Shown: piece by piece, positions 35,777-45,423 of the stretch
Layout of the letters: each line of letters starts with the position of its first letter
Position numbering within the stretch: position 1 is the first letter of the stretch
NCBI GenBank assembly: GCA_003223295.1
Contig: QHYM01000123.1
Span: 1-55,379, forward strand
Direction: 5' to 3'
Source of the DNA: Acidobacteriota bacterium
GTDB taxonomy: Bacteria; Acidobacteriota; Terriglobia; Acidiferrales; UBA7541
Length of the DNA: 55,379 bases
Translations under genes and position numbers: made by a program
Notes under the pieces: generated by a model
The model's database searches: none
Seen by the model: the letters and a program-made list of their open reading frames with translations, nothing else
Told to the model about the DNA's origin: nothing

Positions 35777-36643
35777 TCATCTTGCGTCGGCTTCGGCGAT
35801 TCCGATGTATTTGTCTGCGCCACCGTAATAAAAGAGCCAGCGATCTTTCTGTGGAACCATACCTTCCACAAAGACGACGTTGGGGACTTGGCCAACTTTC
35901 TCCCATTCTTTTCCTGGCGAGAAAATTGGAGCATCCGAGCGATAGAGGACCTTTAGGGGATTATGGGAATCGAAGATCGCCACGCCTGTGCGATACACAA
36001 GGTGGTCGTCGGCGCCGTTATAAATCAGCACGATGCCTTGCTCGGTGAGAATCGGTGGCGGGCCCGGCTCGACAACGCGAGAATCAAATTTGCCTGGGCG
36101 GCGCGGGAGGACCGGAGTTTTGGTGGCTTCGGTCCAGTGAATCAGATCGCTTGAGTAGGAAAGGCCCATCTGGTCGGTGTTGTCCGCGGCTGTGCCGAGC
36201 CAGTACATCCAATACTTGCCATCGATTTTCGCCGGGACAATGGTGTTGTAGCCGGTGTAGGTGAGATAGAAAGTGTCACCGAACTTCTGGAGGCGCGGAT
36301 CTTCGACCCCGCCGTCTTTCTCATATTCAGCTTCCGGTGAAAGAACAGGTTCGGAACGGCGCGTGAAGTGAATCCCGTCTGCACTTTCGGCGTAGCCGAG
36401 GCGAGAAGTGCCCGCAGCGTCTTGGGCGCGGTAAAGCATGACGATTTTCCCGTTATGGAGAATAACCGCCGGATTGAACGTGCCGGCCGATTCCCACGTC
36501 GAGCCCTGCGAAGACAGGATGGGCTCGTTCGAGGCACGAGTCCAAGCGCCGAATGGAAGACTGATAGCTTGCGTGGCCCAGGCAACCGCGGCGAACGATA
36601 GCGCGCTCACGAACAGCAGAGCGGTGGAGCTTTTTCGGTTCAT
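35777..36643 (-). CDS. exported GH130-type glycoside phosphorylase/hydrolase
   Basis: A 288-residue protein (ATG 36643; GTG 36646 adjoins it) with a signal peptide (TALLFVSALSFAAVAWA). The five-bladed propeller motifs of GH130 are clear: TFNPAVILHNGKIVMLYRAQ, GGVEDPRLQKFG, YLTYTGYN, DSRVVEPGPPPI, VLIYNGADD, PNVVFVEGMVP and WLFYYGGADKYIGIAEA. Characterised GH130 enzymes act on beta-1,2- or beta-1,4-mannosides; many are phosphorylases that need cytoplasmic phosphate. The leader suggests a periplasmic member, which would more likely hydrolyse. It lies 64 bp downstream of the ADOP operon on the same strand and may be its last gene. Confidence 0.85.
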   Translation of the reverse strand: MNRKSSTALLFVSALSFAAVAWATQAISLPFGAWTRASNEPILSSQGSTWESAGTFNPAVILHNGKIVMLYRAQDAAGTSRLGYAESADGIHFTRRSEPVLSPEAEYEKDGGVEDPRLQKFGDTFYLTYTGYNTIVPAKIDGKYWMYWLGTAADNTDQMGLSYSSDLIHWTEATKTPVLPRRPGKFDSRVVEPGPPPILTEQGIVLIYNGADDHLVYRTGVAIFDSHNPLKVLYRSDAPIFSPGKEWEKVGQVPNVVFVEGMVPQKDRWLFYYGGADKYIGIAEADAR

Positions 36644-36707
36644 CACTCCGAAAGTCTAACACCGATCGATTTCCGTCCTTCATGGCGCTTCTGAAAGAAA
36701 GCATTCC

Positions 36708-39494
36708 TTACTCGTATCGCAACGCCACCATCGGATCGACGCGTGATGCTCGCCGCGCTGGCAGAAATCCCGCCAGCAGCGCAACGCCGGCCATCAGCAA
36801 CGCAGCCAGCGCGATATTCATGGGATCAGTTGCCGGCACGCCAAAGAGCATTCCCGAAATCCAGCGCCCACCCAACTGGCCTAGGGCGAGAGCCGCGGGA
36901 ATGCCCGCAGCAAGACCAACCGCGACGAGCAGCGAAACTTGCCGCATAACCATCCACAGGACGCTCCGCTTTTCGGCGCCGAGCGCCATGCGAATCCCGA
37001 TCTCCCGCGTGCGCCGTGCGACGGCGTGGGCCATTACTCCATAAAGTCCGATGGTCGCGAGCAGCGCGGCAAGGAATCCGAAAATCGATGAAAGGCCGGC
37101 GATCATGCGCTCAGTGGAAAGCGAATTGCTGATTTCTTCCTCGGTCGTACGCATGCCATAAACCGGAAGGCTCGCATCCATCGCGCGAACTTTTTCGCGT
37201 ACCGCCCGCATCACGGGAGCGGGATCGATGGCCGTTCGCAGGTACACGGTCATTCGGCTCTGCCCGGTGAAACCCGCGGCCAGATAGGGAAGAAACGCCT
37301 GTTCGGGAATGTCATCCCGCAGGCCGGTATACTTCGTATCTTTCACAACGCCGATAATCTCCATGTTGGTTTTGGTTCTCGGATCAGTGCCGAAGCCAAG
37401 GTGCAAACCGATCGGATTCCTCCCGGAAAAGTACCGCCGAGCGAACGTTTCATTGATGATGACCGCCATCGTGGACTCTTCCTCGTCCTGATCCGGGCCT
37501 TTCTTCACTGGGCGGCCGTCCTGCAGCGTGAAATCGCGCCCGGCGATGAACGACACGCCCAGCGTGGCAAAATAATTCGGGCTGATCTTGTTCATGTACG
37601 CTTCCGGATGATCGTCCGGTCTTGAGGGCGAGTAACCCTCCACGGTGAGTCCACTATCCCATTCGCTGCCCTGCAAAATGCGCACTGCCGCCAGGCCCAC
37701 CGACTGAACACCGGGAATCGTGCGCAGGTTTTCAGTCAAGCGCTGGTAAAAGTCTTTCGACTGCTCGGCTGTATAGCCGTTGAGCCAGGGATTGAGCTCG
37801 AAGCCGATGAGCCGCTCGACTGGGAAACCGGGGCTGACCCCGCGAAGATTTGTCAGCGTACGTAGGAAGAGTCCTGCGCCCACAAGAAGCACGAGCGAAA
37901 ACGCCACCTGCGCTATAACCAGCGCTTGGCGCAAGCCGCCACGCCCGCCGCGGACCACGGAGCCGGCTTCATCTTTCAGAGTGCTGTTGAGATCCGGTTT
38001 GGTGGACTGCAGTGCGGGCGCGAAACCAAAGGCTATTCCCGTGAGAAATGTAATGGCCAGAGTGAATAGAAGAATCCGCGCATCGGACGTCGTGGAAATG
38101 GTCAAGCCTGAAGAGTCCTCGGGCAAATAGATGGCCATCAGCGCCTGATCCGCCCAGAACGCCAGTGCCAGCCCTACGAGACCACCGAGCGTAGCGAGGA
38201 CCAGGCTCTCGATCAGGAGTTGATGAAAGATGCGGCCGCGGCTGGCGCCGATGGCCAGGCGGACGCCGATCTCTTTTTGGCGGCCCGCGGAGCGCGAGAG
38301 AAGAAGGTTGGCCAGGTTGGCGCACGCGATGAGCAGCACAAATCCCGTGATTGCCATCAGCACCCAGAGCGGCGTTCTCAGATCATTGCGCGTATACGAG
38401 TAGCCTTGCGAGCCAGGCAAAACGTTCACCTGCGATTTCACGAACTGCTCGCGATCGTAAGCCGAGGCGTGCCGGAATGCCGGTTCCTGCACCTCCATCT
38501 CGAGCATGGAATGCGTCAGCGGCTGAAGTGCCGCCTTGGCTTGCTCCCGGGTTATGCCAGGTTTCAAGCGCCCGAACGCCTGAGCCCAGCGCGTGCGCCG
38601 GTCGGTTAGCAGCGGAGTCTTGCGCTCGCCCATGAAAGCCTCTTGCATCATGATGGGCACGAAGAAATTCGCGGACCGGTCGGCCTCCACGCCGTCGAAT
38701 CCTGCTTGCGCTACGCCGATAACGGTCATATTGCGGTTGTTGACCAGCAGTGTTTTTCCAACGATGGCGGGATCGCCGCCGAAGCGCTGCCTCCAGAAGG
38801 CGTAGTTGAGCACCACCAGGGGCTCGCCGTTGGGCACGCGGTCGTCATCCGGCGTAAGCGTGCGGCCTAAAGCAGGATGGACTCCAAGCACGCTGAAATA
38901 CGTGCCGGAAACCAGCTCCACACGCACGCGCTCCGCTTGGCCACCGAAGGAGAGGCTGGCCGTAGTAAAACGGTGGCAAAACATGCCGGAGAAAACTTCG
39001 TGGTGTTCCTGGAAGTCGCGGTACATCGGGTAGGAGACCACGCTGTCGCCGGAGCTGTTGCCATAATAGTGCCCCACGATTTCCAGCAAGACCAGTTGCG
39101 GAGGGTCTTTCACCGGCAGCATGCGCAAAAGAATCTGATCAAGAAGAGTGAAGATGGCGGTGTTCGCGCCGATTCCGAGCGCCAGGGTCAATATGGCGAC
39201 GGCGGCAAACCCGGGCGACTTGCGCAGCATGCGCACGCTGAAACGCAAATCCTGCAAGAACACTTCGAGAAGGCGCGTGCCGAAAGCTTCGCGGCATTCT
39301 TCCTTGAATTTCTCGTGGCCACCGAATTCGATTCGCGCGCGGCGCGCGGCCTCGGCACGAGGCAAGCCCGAGCGCACGAGGTCGTCCGCGCGATTCTGCA
39401 CGTGCGCGCGCAACTCTTCGTCCAATTCACTCGTTATCTCAGAGCGGCGAAAAATCCCGTTGAACCAAGCCCGAATATGAGCCCACAGATTCAT
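36708..39494 (-). CDS. ADOP-type ABC transporter permease, third copy
   Basis: A 928-residue protein with a GAAGG ribosome site. It has the acidobacterial permease-prefix region (DEELRAHVQNRADDLVRSGL and ARIEFGGHEKFKEECREAFG), then two MacB-type periplasmic core domains, each linked to an FtsX-like membrane domain (LAILTL-type first helix, ANLANLLLSRSAGRQKEIGV, RTREIGIRMALGAEKRSVLW, RASRVDPMVALRYE at the end). No ATPase domain is present and no ATPase gene is adjacent, as usual for this orphan family. The prefix and core blocks closely match the two upstream copies. The role may be export or signalling linked to the PadR regulator; the substrate is unknown. Confidence 0.92.
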   Translation of the reverse strand: MNLWAHIRAWFNGIFRRSEITSELDEELRAHVQNRADDLVRSGLPRAEAARRARIEFGGHEKFKEECREAFGTRLLEVFLQDLRFSVRMLRKSPGFAAVAILTLALGIGANTAIFTLLDQILLRMLPVKDPPQLVLLEIVGHYYGNSSGDSVVSYPMYRDFQEHHEVFSGMFCHRFTTASLSFGGQAERVRVELVSGTYFSVLGVHPALGRTLTPDDDRVPNGEPLVVLNYAFWRQRFGGDPAIVGKTLLVNNRNMTVIGVAQAGFDGVEADRSANFFVPIMMQEAFMGERKTPLLTDRRTRWAQAFGRLKPGITREQAKAALQPLTHSMLEMEVQEPAFRHASAYDREQFVKSQVNVLPGSQGYSYTRNDLRTPLWVLMAITGFVLLIACANLANLLLSRSAGRQKEIGVRLAIGASRGRIFHQLLIESLVLATLGGLVGLALAFWADQALMAIYLPEDSSGLTISTTSDARILLFTLAITFLTGIAFGFAPALQSTKPDLNSTLKDEAGSVVRGGRGGLRQALVIAQVAFSLVLLVGAGLFLRTLTNLRGVSPGFPVERLIGFELNPWLNGYTAEQSKDFYQRLTENLRTIPGVQSVGLAAVRILQGSEWDSGLTVEGYSPSRPDDHPEAYMNKISPNYFATLGVSFIAGRDFTLQDGRPVKKGPDQDEEESTMAVIINETFARRYFSGRNPIGLHLGFGTDPRTKTNMEIIGVVKDTKYTGLRDDIPEQAFLPYLAAGFTGQSRMTVYLRTAIDPAPVMRAVREKVRAMDASLPVYGMRTTEEEISNSLSTERMIAGLSSIFGFLAALLATIGLYGVMAHAVARRTREIGIRMALGAEKRSVLWMVMRQVSLLVAVGLAAGIPAALALGQLGGRWISGMLFGVPATDPMNIALAALLMAGVALLAGFLPARRASRVDPMVALRYE

Positions 39495-39509
39495 CCTTCT
39501 TCCCTCGCC

Positions 39510-42224
39510 CTATTCCCAGCGCAAAGCGACGATCGGATCGACCGTGGAGGCGCGCCGCGCTGGAACGTAACATGCCAGAAGCGCAACGAAGAGGAGCAGC
39601 GCGGCGACCGCGGCAAAGGTCATCGGATCGTGAGCCGTGACGCCAAACAGCAGGCTTGCCATCAATCGAGTCAATGCCAACGCGACGCCCACTCCGATAG
39701 CCACGCCCAGCAGCGCCATATTCGCGCCCTGCCTCAGCACCATCTGCATCACATTTCCACGCTGCGCCCCAAGCGCCAAACGAATTCCAATTTCGCGCTG
39801 GCGTTGCGACACCGTATAAGAAATCACGCCATAGATGCCGATGATCCCCAGCACCAGCGCCATGGCGCCCGCGATCCCCAGCATGACCAGCGTGAAGGAC
39901 GTTCGCGCAACGGATTTGCCATACACTTCCTGCATCGTCCGTACGGACGCCAGCGGCAAGTTCGCGTTCACGGACCACACCGCCGCTCGAACTTCGTCGA
40001 GAAAGCTTTGTGTCCCCGCGCGCTCGCTTCGCATAACGAACGTCAGCGTCCGTTCCGTCTCGGCCGTCTTACGTCCGAATAGATACTCCATCATCGGCGG
40101 CCAATACACGATTGCCGGAGCCATCTCCTGCACGCCTCGTTGCCGAACATCCTGTATCACGCCGATTACCTCGTGCCACGGCATCGGCGAAAACTCCCGC
40201 AATTGTTTGCCAATCGCCGCCGAGGGCGTGCCCCACATCTCGCGCGCCAGATTCTCTGAAATCATCACTACAGGCCGCAGCCCATACACCTCATCCCACG
40301 TGAATTCCCGTCCAGCAACCAAACGCGTTCCTGCTGTATGCAAAAAGCCGGGGGAAATATATTTGTACAATCGCAGCGGCGGCATCACCCCATCGGGATA
40401 GGTCTTGTCCTGGGCGAAGATGCAGTCCCAACCCGAATCGAATCCCTCCATCGGCATGTCGCTCGCGAAGCCCACCGCCTTGACTCCAGGAATGGCTGCC
40501 AACTTATTGAGAATCTCGTTCTGTGTTCGCGCAGCACGCTCCGCCTCCGGGATCAACAGTTCTGGAATCGAAATTCGCATCAACTGCAAATGCCGCGCAT
40601 CCGTAAAGCCCGGCTCAACGGTTCCTAACGCCTCAAACGTCCGAATCAGCAGCCCAGCGCAGATGAGCAGCACCAATGCCATCGCCACCTGGCCAACAAC
40701 CAGCAGATTCCGGGCACGATGCCGCTCCCGGTTTACGCTGATGGTCCTGCCAGCGCTGCGCAGCTCCAGTGGGGTTCTCGGTCCCGCATACTTGAACGCC
40801 GGAATTAGTCCAAACAACAGCCCGGACAGCGCCGAAATCAGGAAAGCAAATCCCAGTGTCCGCGCATCAATCGAAATTTCGCTTAACCGCGGCAGATTCG
40901 CCGGACCCATCGCCACCAAAAACTGCACTCCGAAATAGGCTAGGCCGGCGCCAATCACCCCGCCCATCAGCGCCAGAATGACGCTTTCAACGAGAAGCCC
41001 ACGGACGATTCGCCCCCAGCTCGCGCCCAGCGCCGCGCGAACGGCCAACTCCTGCTGCCGTACTTCCACCCTCACCAGCAACAGATTCGCCACATTGGCG
41101 CAGGCGATCAGCATCACCAACCCAATGGTTCCCATTACCACCCATAGTGCTTCGCTTACATTTCCCACAACCTCCTGTCCCAACGGCCGAATCATCGGCG
41201 TAATTTTCCACGTCTCGTAAAAATGCGGATTCGTTCCCGGCCCGTTCGTAAAGGAATCCATCCAGATCGGCAGCATCCGCGTTATGTCCGCGTTCGCCTG
41301 CGTGATTGTCGCACCCGGCTTCAGTCGCGCGATTCCGTGGTATCCGAATCCCGCCAGAATCAACTTACCCCGATCGAATTGGAACGGCACGATTACATCG
41401 AAGTCCGTATCGGCGAATCGAAACCCTTTCGGCATCACGCCCACAATTTCCCGGGGCCGCGAATCCACCAGGACGTTACGCCCAATCGCGCTCCGGTCTC
41501 CTCCGAACCGCCGCTGCCAATATCCGTAGCTCAACATTACCCGTTGCGGGCCGCCCGGAATCTGGTCCGCCCCTGAAAGCCAGCGCCCCACTTCGGGCGG
41601 AACACCAAGTGCCTGAAGCACGCCGTCGCTGACGTCCACAGTCCGCACTTGTTCCGGCTCGGCCAATCCTGTGACATTCGCTGTGTCCGTCACCCACACT
41701 CCCAGGGATTGAAATGCGCGGTGGTGTTCGGCATAGGTGAAATACATCGAAGGCGAAAGCAACAGGCCATTTTCGAAATCCGCAAGTCCTGCCGCGCCCG
41801 GAGCAATTTGGTGCAGCGCCACCAATTCCTCCGCCCTCGGATAATTCAGCGGCTTCAGCAGCACGCTATTCGCAACGCTGAAGACTCCCGTGTTCGCCCC
41901 GATCCCCAGCGCGAGCGTCAATATGGCCACGGCTGTGAAGCCCGGTGATTTCCGCAGCATCCGCACGCCGAAGCGCACGTCTTGCAACAGCGCGTGCAGG
42001 AGATGAGCTCCCAGCGCTTCGCGACATTCTTCCTTGAATTTCTCATGCCCGCCAAACTCGATGCGTGCCCGCCGCTCCGCCTCACTGCGAGCCAATCCCG
42101 AGCGCTGCAAATCGTCAGCACGGTTTTGCACGTGCGCCCGCAGCTCTTCGTCCACATCATTCGTTATTTCGGAGCGGCGAAAAATCGCGTTGAACCACGC
42201 CCGAACGTGAGCTTCCAGGTTCAT
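39510..42224 (-). CDS. ADOP-type ABC transporter permease, second copy
   Basis: A 904-residue protein with a GGAGGGAACG ribosome site. The prefix has DEELRAHVQNRADDLQRSGL and ARIEFGGHEKFKEECREALG. The core has LQDVRFGVRMLRKSPGF, GANTGVFSVANSVLLK, GGPQRVMLSYGYWQRRFGGD and ANVANLLLVRVEVRQQELAV. The second half has SYTVSQRQREIGIRLALGAQ and ends RASTVDPIVALRWE. Two MacB_PCD plus FtsX units are present; no ATPase domain. It lies 15 bp before the next ADOP gene and 18 bp after the previous one, so all are one transcript. Its larger divergence from copies one and three suggests an older duplication. Confidence 0.92.
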   Translation of the reverse strand: MNLEAHVRAWFNAIFRRSEITNDVDEELRAHVQNRADDLQRSGLARSEAERRARIEFGGHEKFKEECREALGAHLLHALLQDVRFGVRMLRKSPGFTAVAILTLALGIGANTGVFSVANSVLLKPLNYPRAEELVALHQIAPGAAGLADFENGLLLSPSMYFTYAEHHRAFQSLGVWVTDTANVTGLAEPEQVRTVDVSDGVLQALGVPPEVGRWLSGADQIPGGPQRVMLSYGYWQRRFGGDRSAIGRNVLVDSRPREIVGVMPKGFRFADTDFDVIVPFQFDRGKLILAGFGYHGIARLKPGATITQANADITRMLPIWMDSFTNGPGTNPHFYETWKITPMIRPLGQEVVGNVSEALWVVMGTIGLVMLIACANVANLLLVRVEVRQQELAVRAALGASWGRIVRGLLVESVILALMGGVIGAGLAYFGVQFLVAMGPANLPRLSEISIDARTLGFAFLISALSGLLFGLIPAFKYAGPRTPLELRSAGRTISVNRERHRARNLLVVGQVAMALVLLICAGLLIRTFEALGTVEPGFTDARHLQLMRISIPELLIPEAERAARTQNEILNKLAAIPGVKAVGFASDMPMEGFDSGWDCIFAQDKTYPDGVMPPLRLYKYISPGFLHTAGTRLVAGREFTWDEVYGLRPVVMISENLAREMWGTPSAAIGKQLREFSPMPWHEVIGVIQDVRQRGVQEMAPAIVYWPPMMEYLFGRKTAETERTLTFVMRSERAGTQSFLDEVRAAVWSVNANLPLASVRTMQEVYGKSVARTSFTLVMLGIAGAMALVLGIIGIYGVISYTVSQRQREIGIRLALGAQRGNVMQMVLRQGANMALLGVAIGVGVALALTRLMASLLFGVTAHDPMTFAAVAALLLFVALLACYVPARRASTVDPIVALRWE

Positions 42225-42242
42225 CGTTCCCTCCTTTTCGCC

Positions 42243-44951
42243 TTATTCCCAGCGCAAGGCGACCATTGGATCGACCTTCATCGCCCGTCGCGCCGGCAAA
42301 TACGCGGCAAGGGTACCAACCACTAGCAAGGCGCTAGTGACGAACGCTAAAGTGGCGGGGTCATTCGGCGAAAGCCCAAAAAGCATGTGAGCGATAAGCC
42401 GTGAGGCCGCAAGCGCACCAGGCAGACCCATGAGCACTCCAGCAAGAACAAGGGCGAGCGCTTCGCGCAAAATCATCTTCAGGACGCGCAGGCGCGCAGC
42501 TCCCAAAGCCAAGCGGATGCCGATCTCGCGGGTCCGTTGAGCCACGGTATAAGCCATCAGACCGTAAAGCCCAATCGCTGCTAGCAAAAGCGTAAGCGCT
42601 CCAAAAAACCCCGAAAGCATGGCGGTAACGCGTTCCTGCAAGAGCGATCGGTCGATATTCTGCCGGACCGTCTTAATGGAGGTGACGTATTCGTGTCCGA
42701 GTGATTCGACGGTTTGCCGCAGCGGGCCGGCAATGGTAGCGAGCGGGAAGGTCGTCTGGACAAGTACATGGGACCATCCCATGTAGTCGCCGTATTGTGT
42801 TGCAGGGAGGTAGACCGTTGGCGGTGGTTGCTTGCGAATGTCGTACAGGCTGGCGTTGCTCACCACGCCTATGATCTGAAGGTTTTGCCACTTGCGTATG
42901 GTCAGGACATCGATGTGCTGGCCGATGGCATCGCCTTCTGGGAATAGCTTCTCAGCGAAGTTCTTGCTTACTATGGCCACACTCGGCGTATGTTCGTCGT
43001 CCTGCCAATTGAAACTGCGTCCACGCAATAGGCTTATCCCGGCGGTTTCAAACAACCCCGGCATGGCCATTTCGAAATCCGCCTCCTGGCCTTGGGCCTC
43101 GGTTCCAGCGATGCGTGCCCGCTCGGTCCACTCGAGGACGTTTCCAAACCTTGTATGCATCATTCCCGCGGAGACTACTCCTGGCAGGTGCGAGACGCGA
43201 TCCGTCAGCTCGCGGTAATAATCCACCAGCGCGAGATTCTTATAGCCGCCTGGCTTCGGAAAAAGGCTCACGTCCAGTGCGGCTCGAGTGTGAAAGCCCG
43301 GATCCACTGCGTGTAATTTTTCGAGGCTCCGGACGAATAACCCTGCGGATGCAAGCAGCACCACGGACAGAGCCACTTGCACCATGATTAATCCTTTGCC
43401 GAGTCTTCCGGTCCCGCCTCCCAGCGTGCGCGCGCTTTGCTGGAGAGCCGCGTTGGCATCTTCGTGCGTGGCGCGCCAGGCGGGCGCTAGTCCAAAGAGC
43501 ACACCAGTCACTATCGTCGCGCTGGCCGTGAATCCCAAGATGCGCCAATCGGGTGACAAGTTCAGCTCGGCGGGCACGATGTAGATTTGCCTGAGAATGA
43601 AAACGGCCAAGGCGCGGCTTGCCCAATACGCGAACACGCATCCCGCAATGGAGCCCGCTGCGGACAGCGCCAGGCTCTCTGTGAGCATTTGACTCGCAAG
43701 CCTTACGCGGCCTGCTCCGAGCGCAACGCGCACGCTCAACTCATGGCTGCGCGAGGCGGCGCGCGCAAGCATCAGGCTGGCCAGATTCACACACGCGACG
43801 AGCAGCACGAGGGCGGAAATAGCCAGCACTGTGTAAAGAGGCTTCTCGAAGCGGTGGCGCAGAAGCGAACCTCCTTTCGCTCCGGATTCCACCTTTAGCT
43901 GCAGCTCGTGAAAGCTGCCTAGTTCCGCGGACGTTTTATCGGGCGGAGCCATTTCTTCTCGAATTCCGGGCCACAGGGAGTCCAGCTGGGCACGAGCCTG
44001 TTCCAGCGTGACGCCTGGTTTCAGCCGCCCTGCTACTTCCAACCAGCGCGCGTCGCGGCGCTTCAGATACTTCTGCAAGTCCGGCTGCCCGCCGAGCAGG
44101 TGCGTTGCGGGAAGGGGCAAGCTTATTTCCATCTCGAGAGTGGCGCTCATTCCGGTGAATCGATTCCGCGTTACGCCGATGATGGTGAACGGGATTCCTT
44201 CGATCTTGAGCATTTTGCCAATGACATCCGGCGCGCCACCATAGTGGCTCTGCCAGAAGCCGTAGCTCACTACGGCCACTTGAGAGGCAGCAGCTGCGCT
44301 TAGGTTCTCTTCTTCGGAACTGAACAGGCGGCCGATCTGCGGCCAGGCACCCAACTCCGGGTAGAAATTGCCGTCGACCGTCCAAACATCGGCACGCGAT
44401 AGCGTGCCTTCCGTCTCCACGTTGAGGACGATGTCGCCCCACCAGGCAAAGGTTCCCGAGAACACCTTTTGGCTGCGGGAGAACTCCTGAAACATTGGCA
44501 ACGACAACGCAGCGTAATCGTCGCCGGGATCATGAGCGCCAAAGCGAACCAACTGCTCGGCGTGAGGAACCGGCAAATTGCGGAGCACCAGCCCATTGAG
44601 CAGTGAGAACGTCGCCGTGTTAACGCCAATGCCGAGCGCCAGCGTCAAGATGGCCACGGTTGTGAAGCTGGGTGATTTTCGCAGCATGCGCAAGCCGAAG
44701 CGCAAGTCTTGCAACAGCGCGTACAGGAAGCGCGTTCCCAGTGCTTCGTGGCATTCTTCCTTGAATTTCTCGTGCCCGCCGAATTCGATCCGCGCGCGCC
44801 GCTCCGCTTCGGCCCGATCCAGTCCCAAGCGCAGGAGGTCGTCGGCGCGATTCTGCACGTGCGCGCGCAGCTCTTCGTCTGTGTCGCTCTCAACGCGCTC
44901 ACGACGAAGGAGCGAAGAGACGGTGGAGCGAAGCGACGACAATAGACTCAT
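42243..44951 (-). CDS. ADOP-type ABC transporter permease, first copy
   Basis: A 902-residue protein. Its ATG overlaps the padR stop by four bases, with GGAGG in front, so translation is coupled to padR. The prefix has DEELRAHVQNRADDLLRLGL and ARIEFGGHEKFKEECHEALG. Core signatures are LQDLRFGLRMLRKSPSF, QVAVVSYGFWQSHYGGAPDV, VNLASLMLARAASRSHELSV and QRTREIGIRLALGAARLRVL, ending RAMKVDPMVALRWE. Two MacB-type core plus FtsX units without ATPase. It is the gene most directly linked to the regulator. Confidence 0.92.
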   Translation of the reverse strand: MSLLSSLRSTVSSLLRRERVESDTDEELRAHVQNRADDLLRLGLDRAEAERRARIEFGGHEKFKEECHEALGTRFLYALLQDLRFGLRMLRKSPSFTTVAILTLALGIGVNTATFSLLNGLVLRNLPVPHAEQLVRFGAHDPGDDYAALSLPMFQEFSRSQKVFSGTFAWWGDIVLNVETEGTLSRADVWTVDGNFYPELGAWPQIGRLFSSEEENLSAAAASQVAVVSYGFWQSHYGGAPDVIGKMLKIEGIPFTIIGVTRNRFTGMSATLEMEISLPLPATHLLGGQPDLQKYLKRRDARWLEVAGRLKPGVTLEQARAQLDSLWPGIREEMAPPDKTSAELGSFHELQLKVESGAKGGSLLRHRFEKPLYTVLAISALVLLVACVNLASLMLARAASRSHELSVRVALGAGRVRLASQMLTESLALSAAGSIAGCVFAYWASRALAVFILRQIYIVPAELNLSPDWRILGFTASATIVTGVLFGLAPAWRATHEDANAALQQSARTLGGGTGRLGKGLIMVQVALSVVLLASAGLFVRSLEKLHAVDPGFHTRAALDVSLFPKPGGYKNLALVDYYRELTDRVSHLPGVVSAGMMHTRFGNVLEWTERARIAGTEAQGQEADFEMAMPGLFETAGISLLRGRSFNWQDDEHTPSVAIVSKNFAEKLFPEGDAIGQHIDVLTIRKWQNLQIIGVVSNASLYDIRKQPPPTVYLPATQYGDYMGWSHVLVQTTFPLATIAGPLRQTVESLGHEYVTSIKTVRQNIDRSLLQERVTAMLSGFFGALTLLLAAIGLYGLMAYTVAQRTREIGIRLALGAARLRVLKMILREALALVLAGVLMGLPGALAASRLIAHMLFGLSPNDPATLAFVTSALLVVGTLAAYLPARRAMKVDPMVALRWE

Positions 44952-45289
44952 ATTTCCTCCGGTTGTGTGTCGAGGGCGGACGCGATGGCTGCAGCCAGCC
45001 GGTTCCAGCCGTCGGCTTCCTGCCGCAGCCGCTTGCGCCCCGTGGAAGTAAGTTCATAGAACTTTGCCCGCCGATTGTTGTCGGAAGTTCCCCAGCTTGC
45101 TTTGAGCAGGCCCTGCCGGACCAGCCTGAACAATGCTGGGTAGAGCGCGCCTTGTTCGATGAGCAGCGCGCCGTGGGAAATTTGCTCGATGCGCAGCAGC
45201 ACTCCGTATCCGTGCAGCGGCCCGAGAGAAACCGCTTTAAGGATCAAAAGGTCGAGCGTTCCGGGAAGGATTTGCGCTTGCGAAGTCAT
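44948..45289 (-). CDS. PadR family transcriptional regulator
   Basis: A 113-residue protein starting ATG 45289 with AGGAGG seven bases before. The winged helix is clear: LDLLILKAVSLGPLHGYGVL, then ISHGALLIEQGALYPALFRL (recognition helix, conserved GALYPAL), RQGLLKASWGTSDNNRRAKF (wing with conserved YELTSTGRK after it) and a C-terminal dimerisation helix. PadR proteins repress efflux or stress operons and are lifted by ligand binding. It is the first gene of the ADOP operon and its promoter is packed with a palindromic motif that overlaps its own ribosome site, so it most likely represses the whole operon including itself. Confidence 0.92.
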   Translation of the reverse strand: MTSQAQILPGTLDLLILKAVSLGPLHGYGVLLRIEQISHGALLIEQGALYPALFRLVRQGLLKASWGTSDNNRRAKFYELTSTGRKRLRQEADGWNRLAAAIASALDTQPEEI

Positions 45290-45341
45290 CGAGCCTCCTA
45301 AGTGGCTTAGGAGGATACGCCACGCTCTCCTAAGTTGTCAA
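45290..45341 (-). promoter_or_regulatory. padR-ADOP promoter with palindromic operator
   Basis: On the minus strand a perfect -35 box TTGACA (45336-45341) is followed after 18 bp by TATCCT (45312-45317), then the padR start at 45289. Three copies of an 8-bp half-site overlap it: CTTAGGAG just after the -35 (45327-45334), and the pair CCTCCTAAG-CCA-CTTAGGAGG (45294-45314), a perfect 9-bp inverted repeat spanning the -10, the likely start site and the ribosome site AGGAGG. A regulator bound here would block polymerase. PadR itself is the natural candidate. Confidence 0.8.
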
Positions 45342-45372
45342 GGAGAGAGTGTGAACAGGAGAGAGTGTGAAC
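45341..45372. repeat. 16-bp tandem repeat upstream of the padR promoter
   Basis: AGGAGAGAGTGTGAAC occurs twice in perfect direct succession (45341-45356 and 45357-45372), directly upstream of the -35 box of padR. It could be an additional protein-binding region or a simple slippage duplication. Confidence 0.85.
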
Positions 45373-45423
45373 CAGCAAGCTGATGAAAACGCGGCTGTCC
45401 TCATTCCGAGGGCGGTGCTTGCC

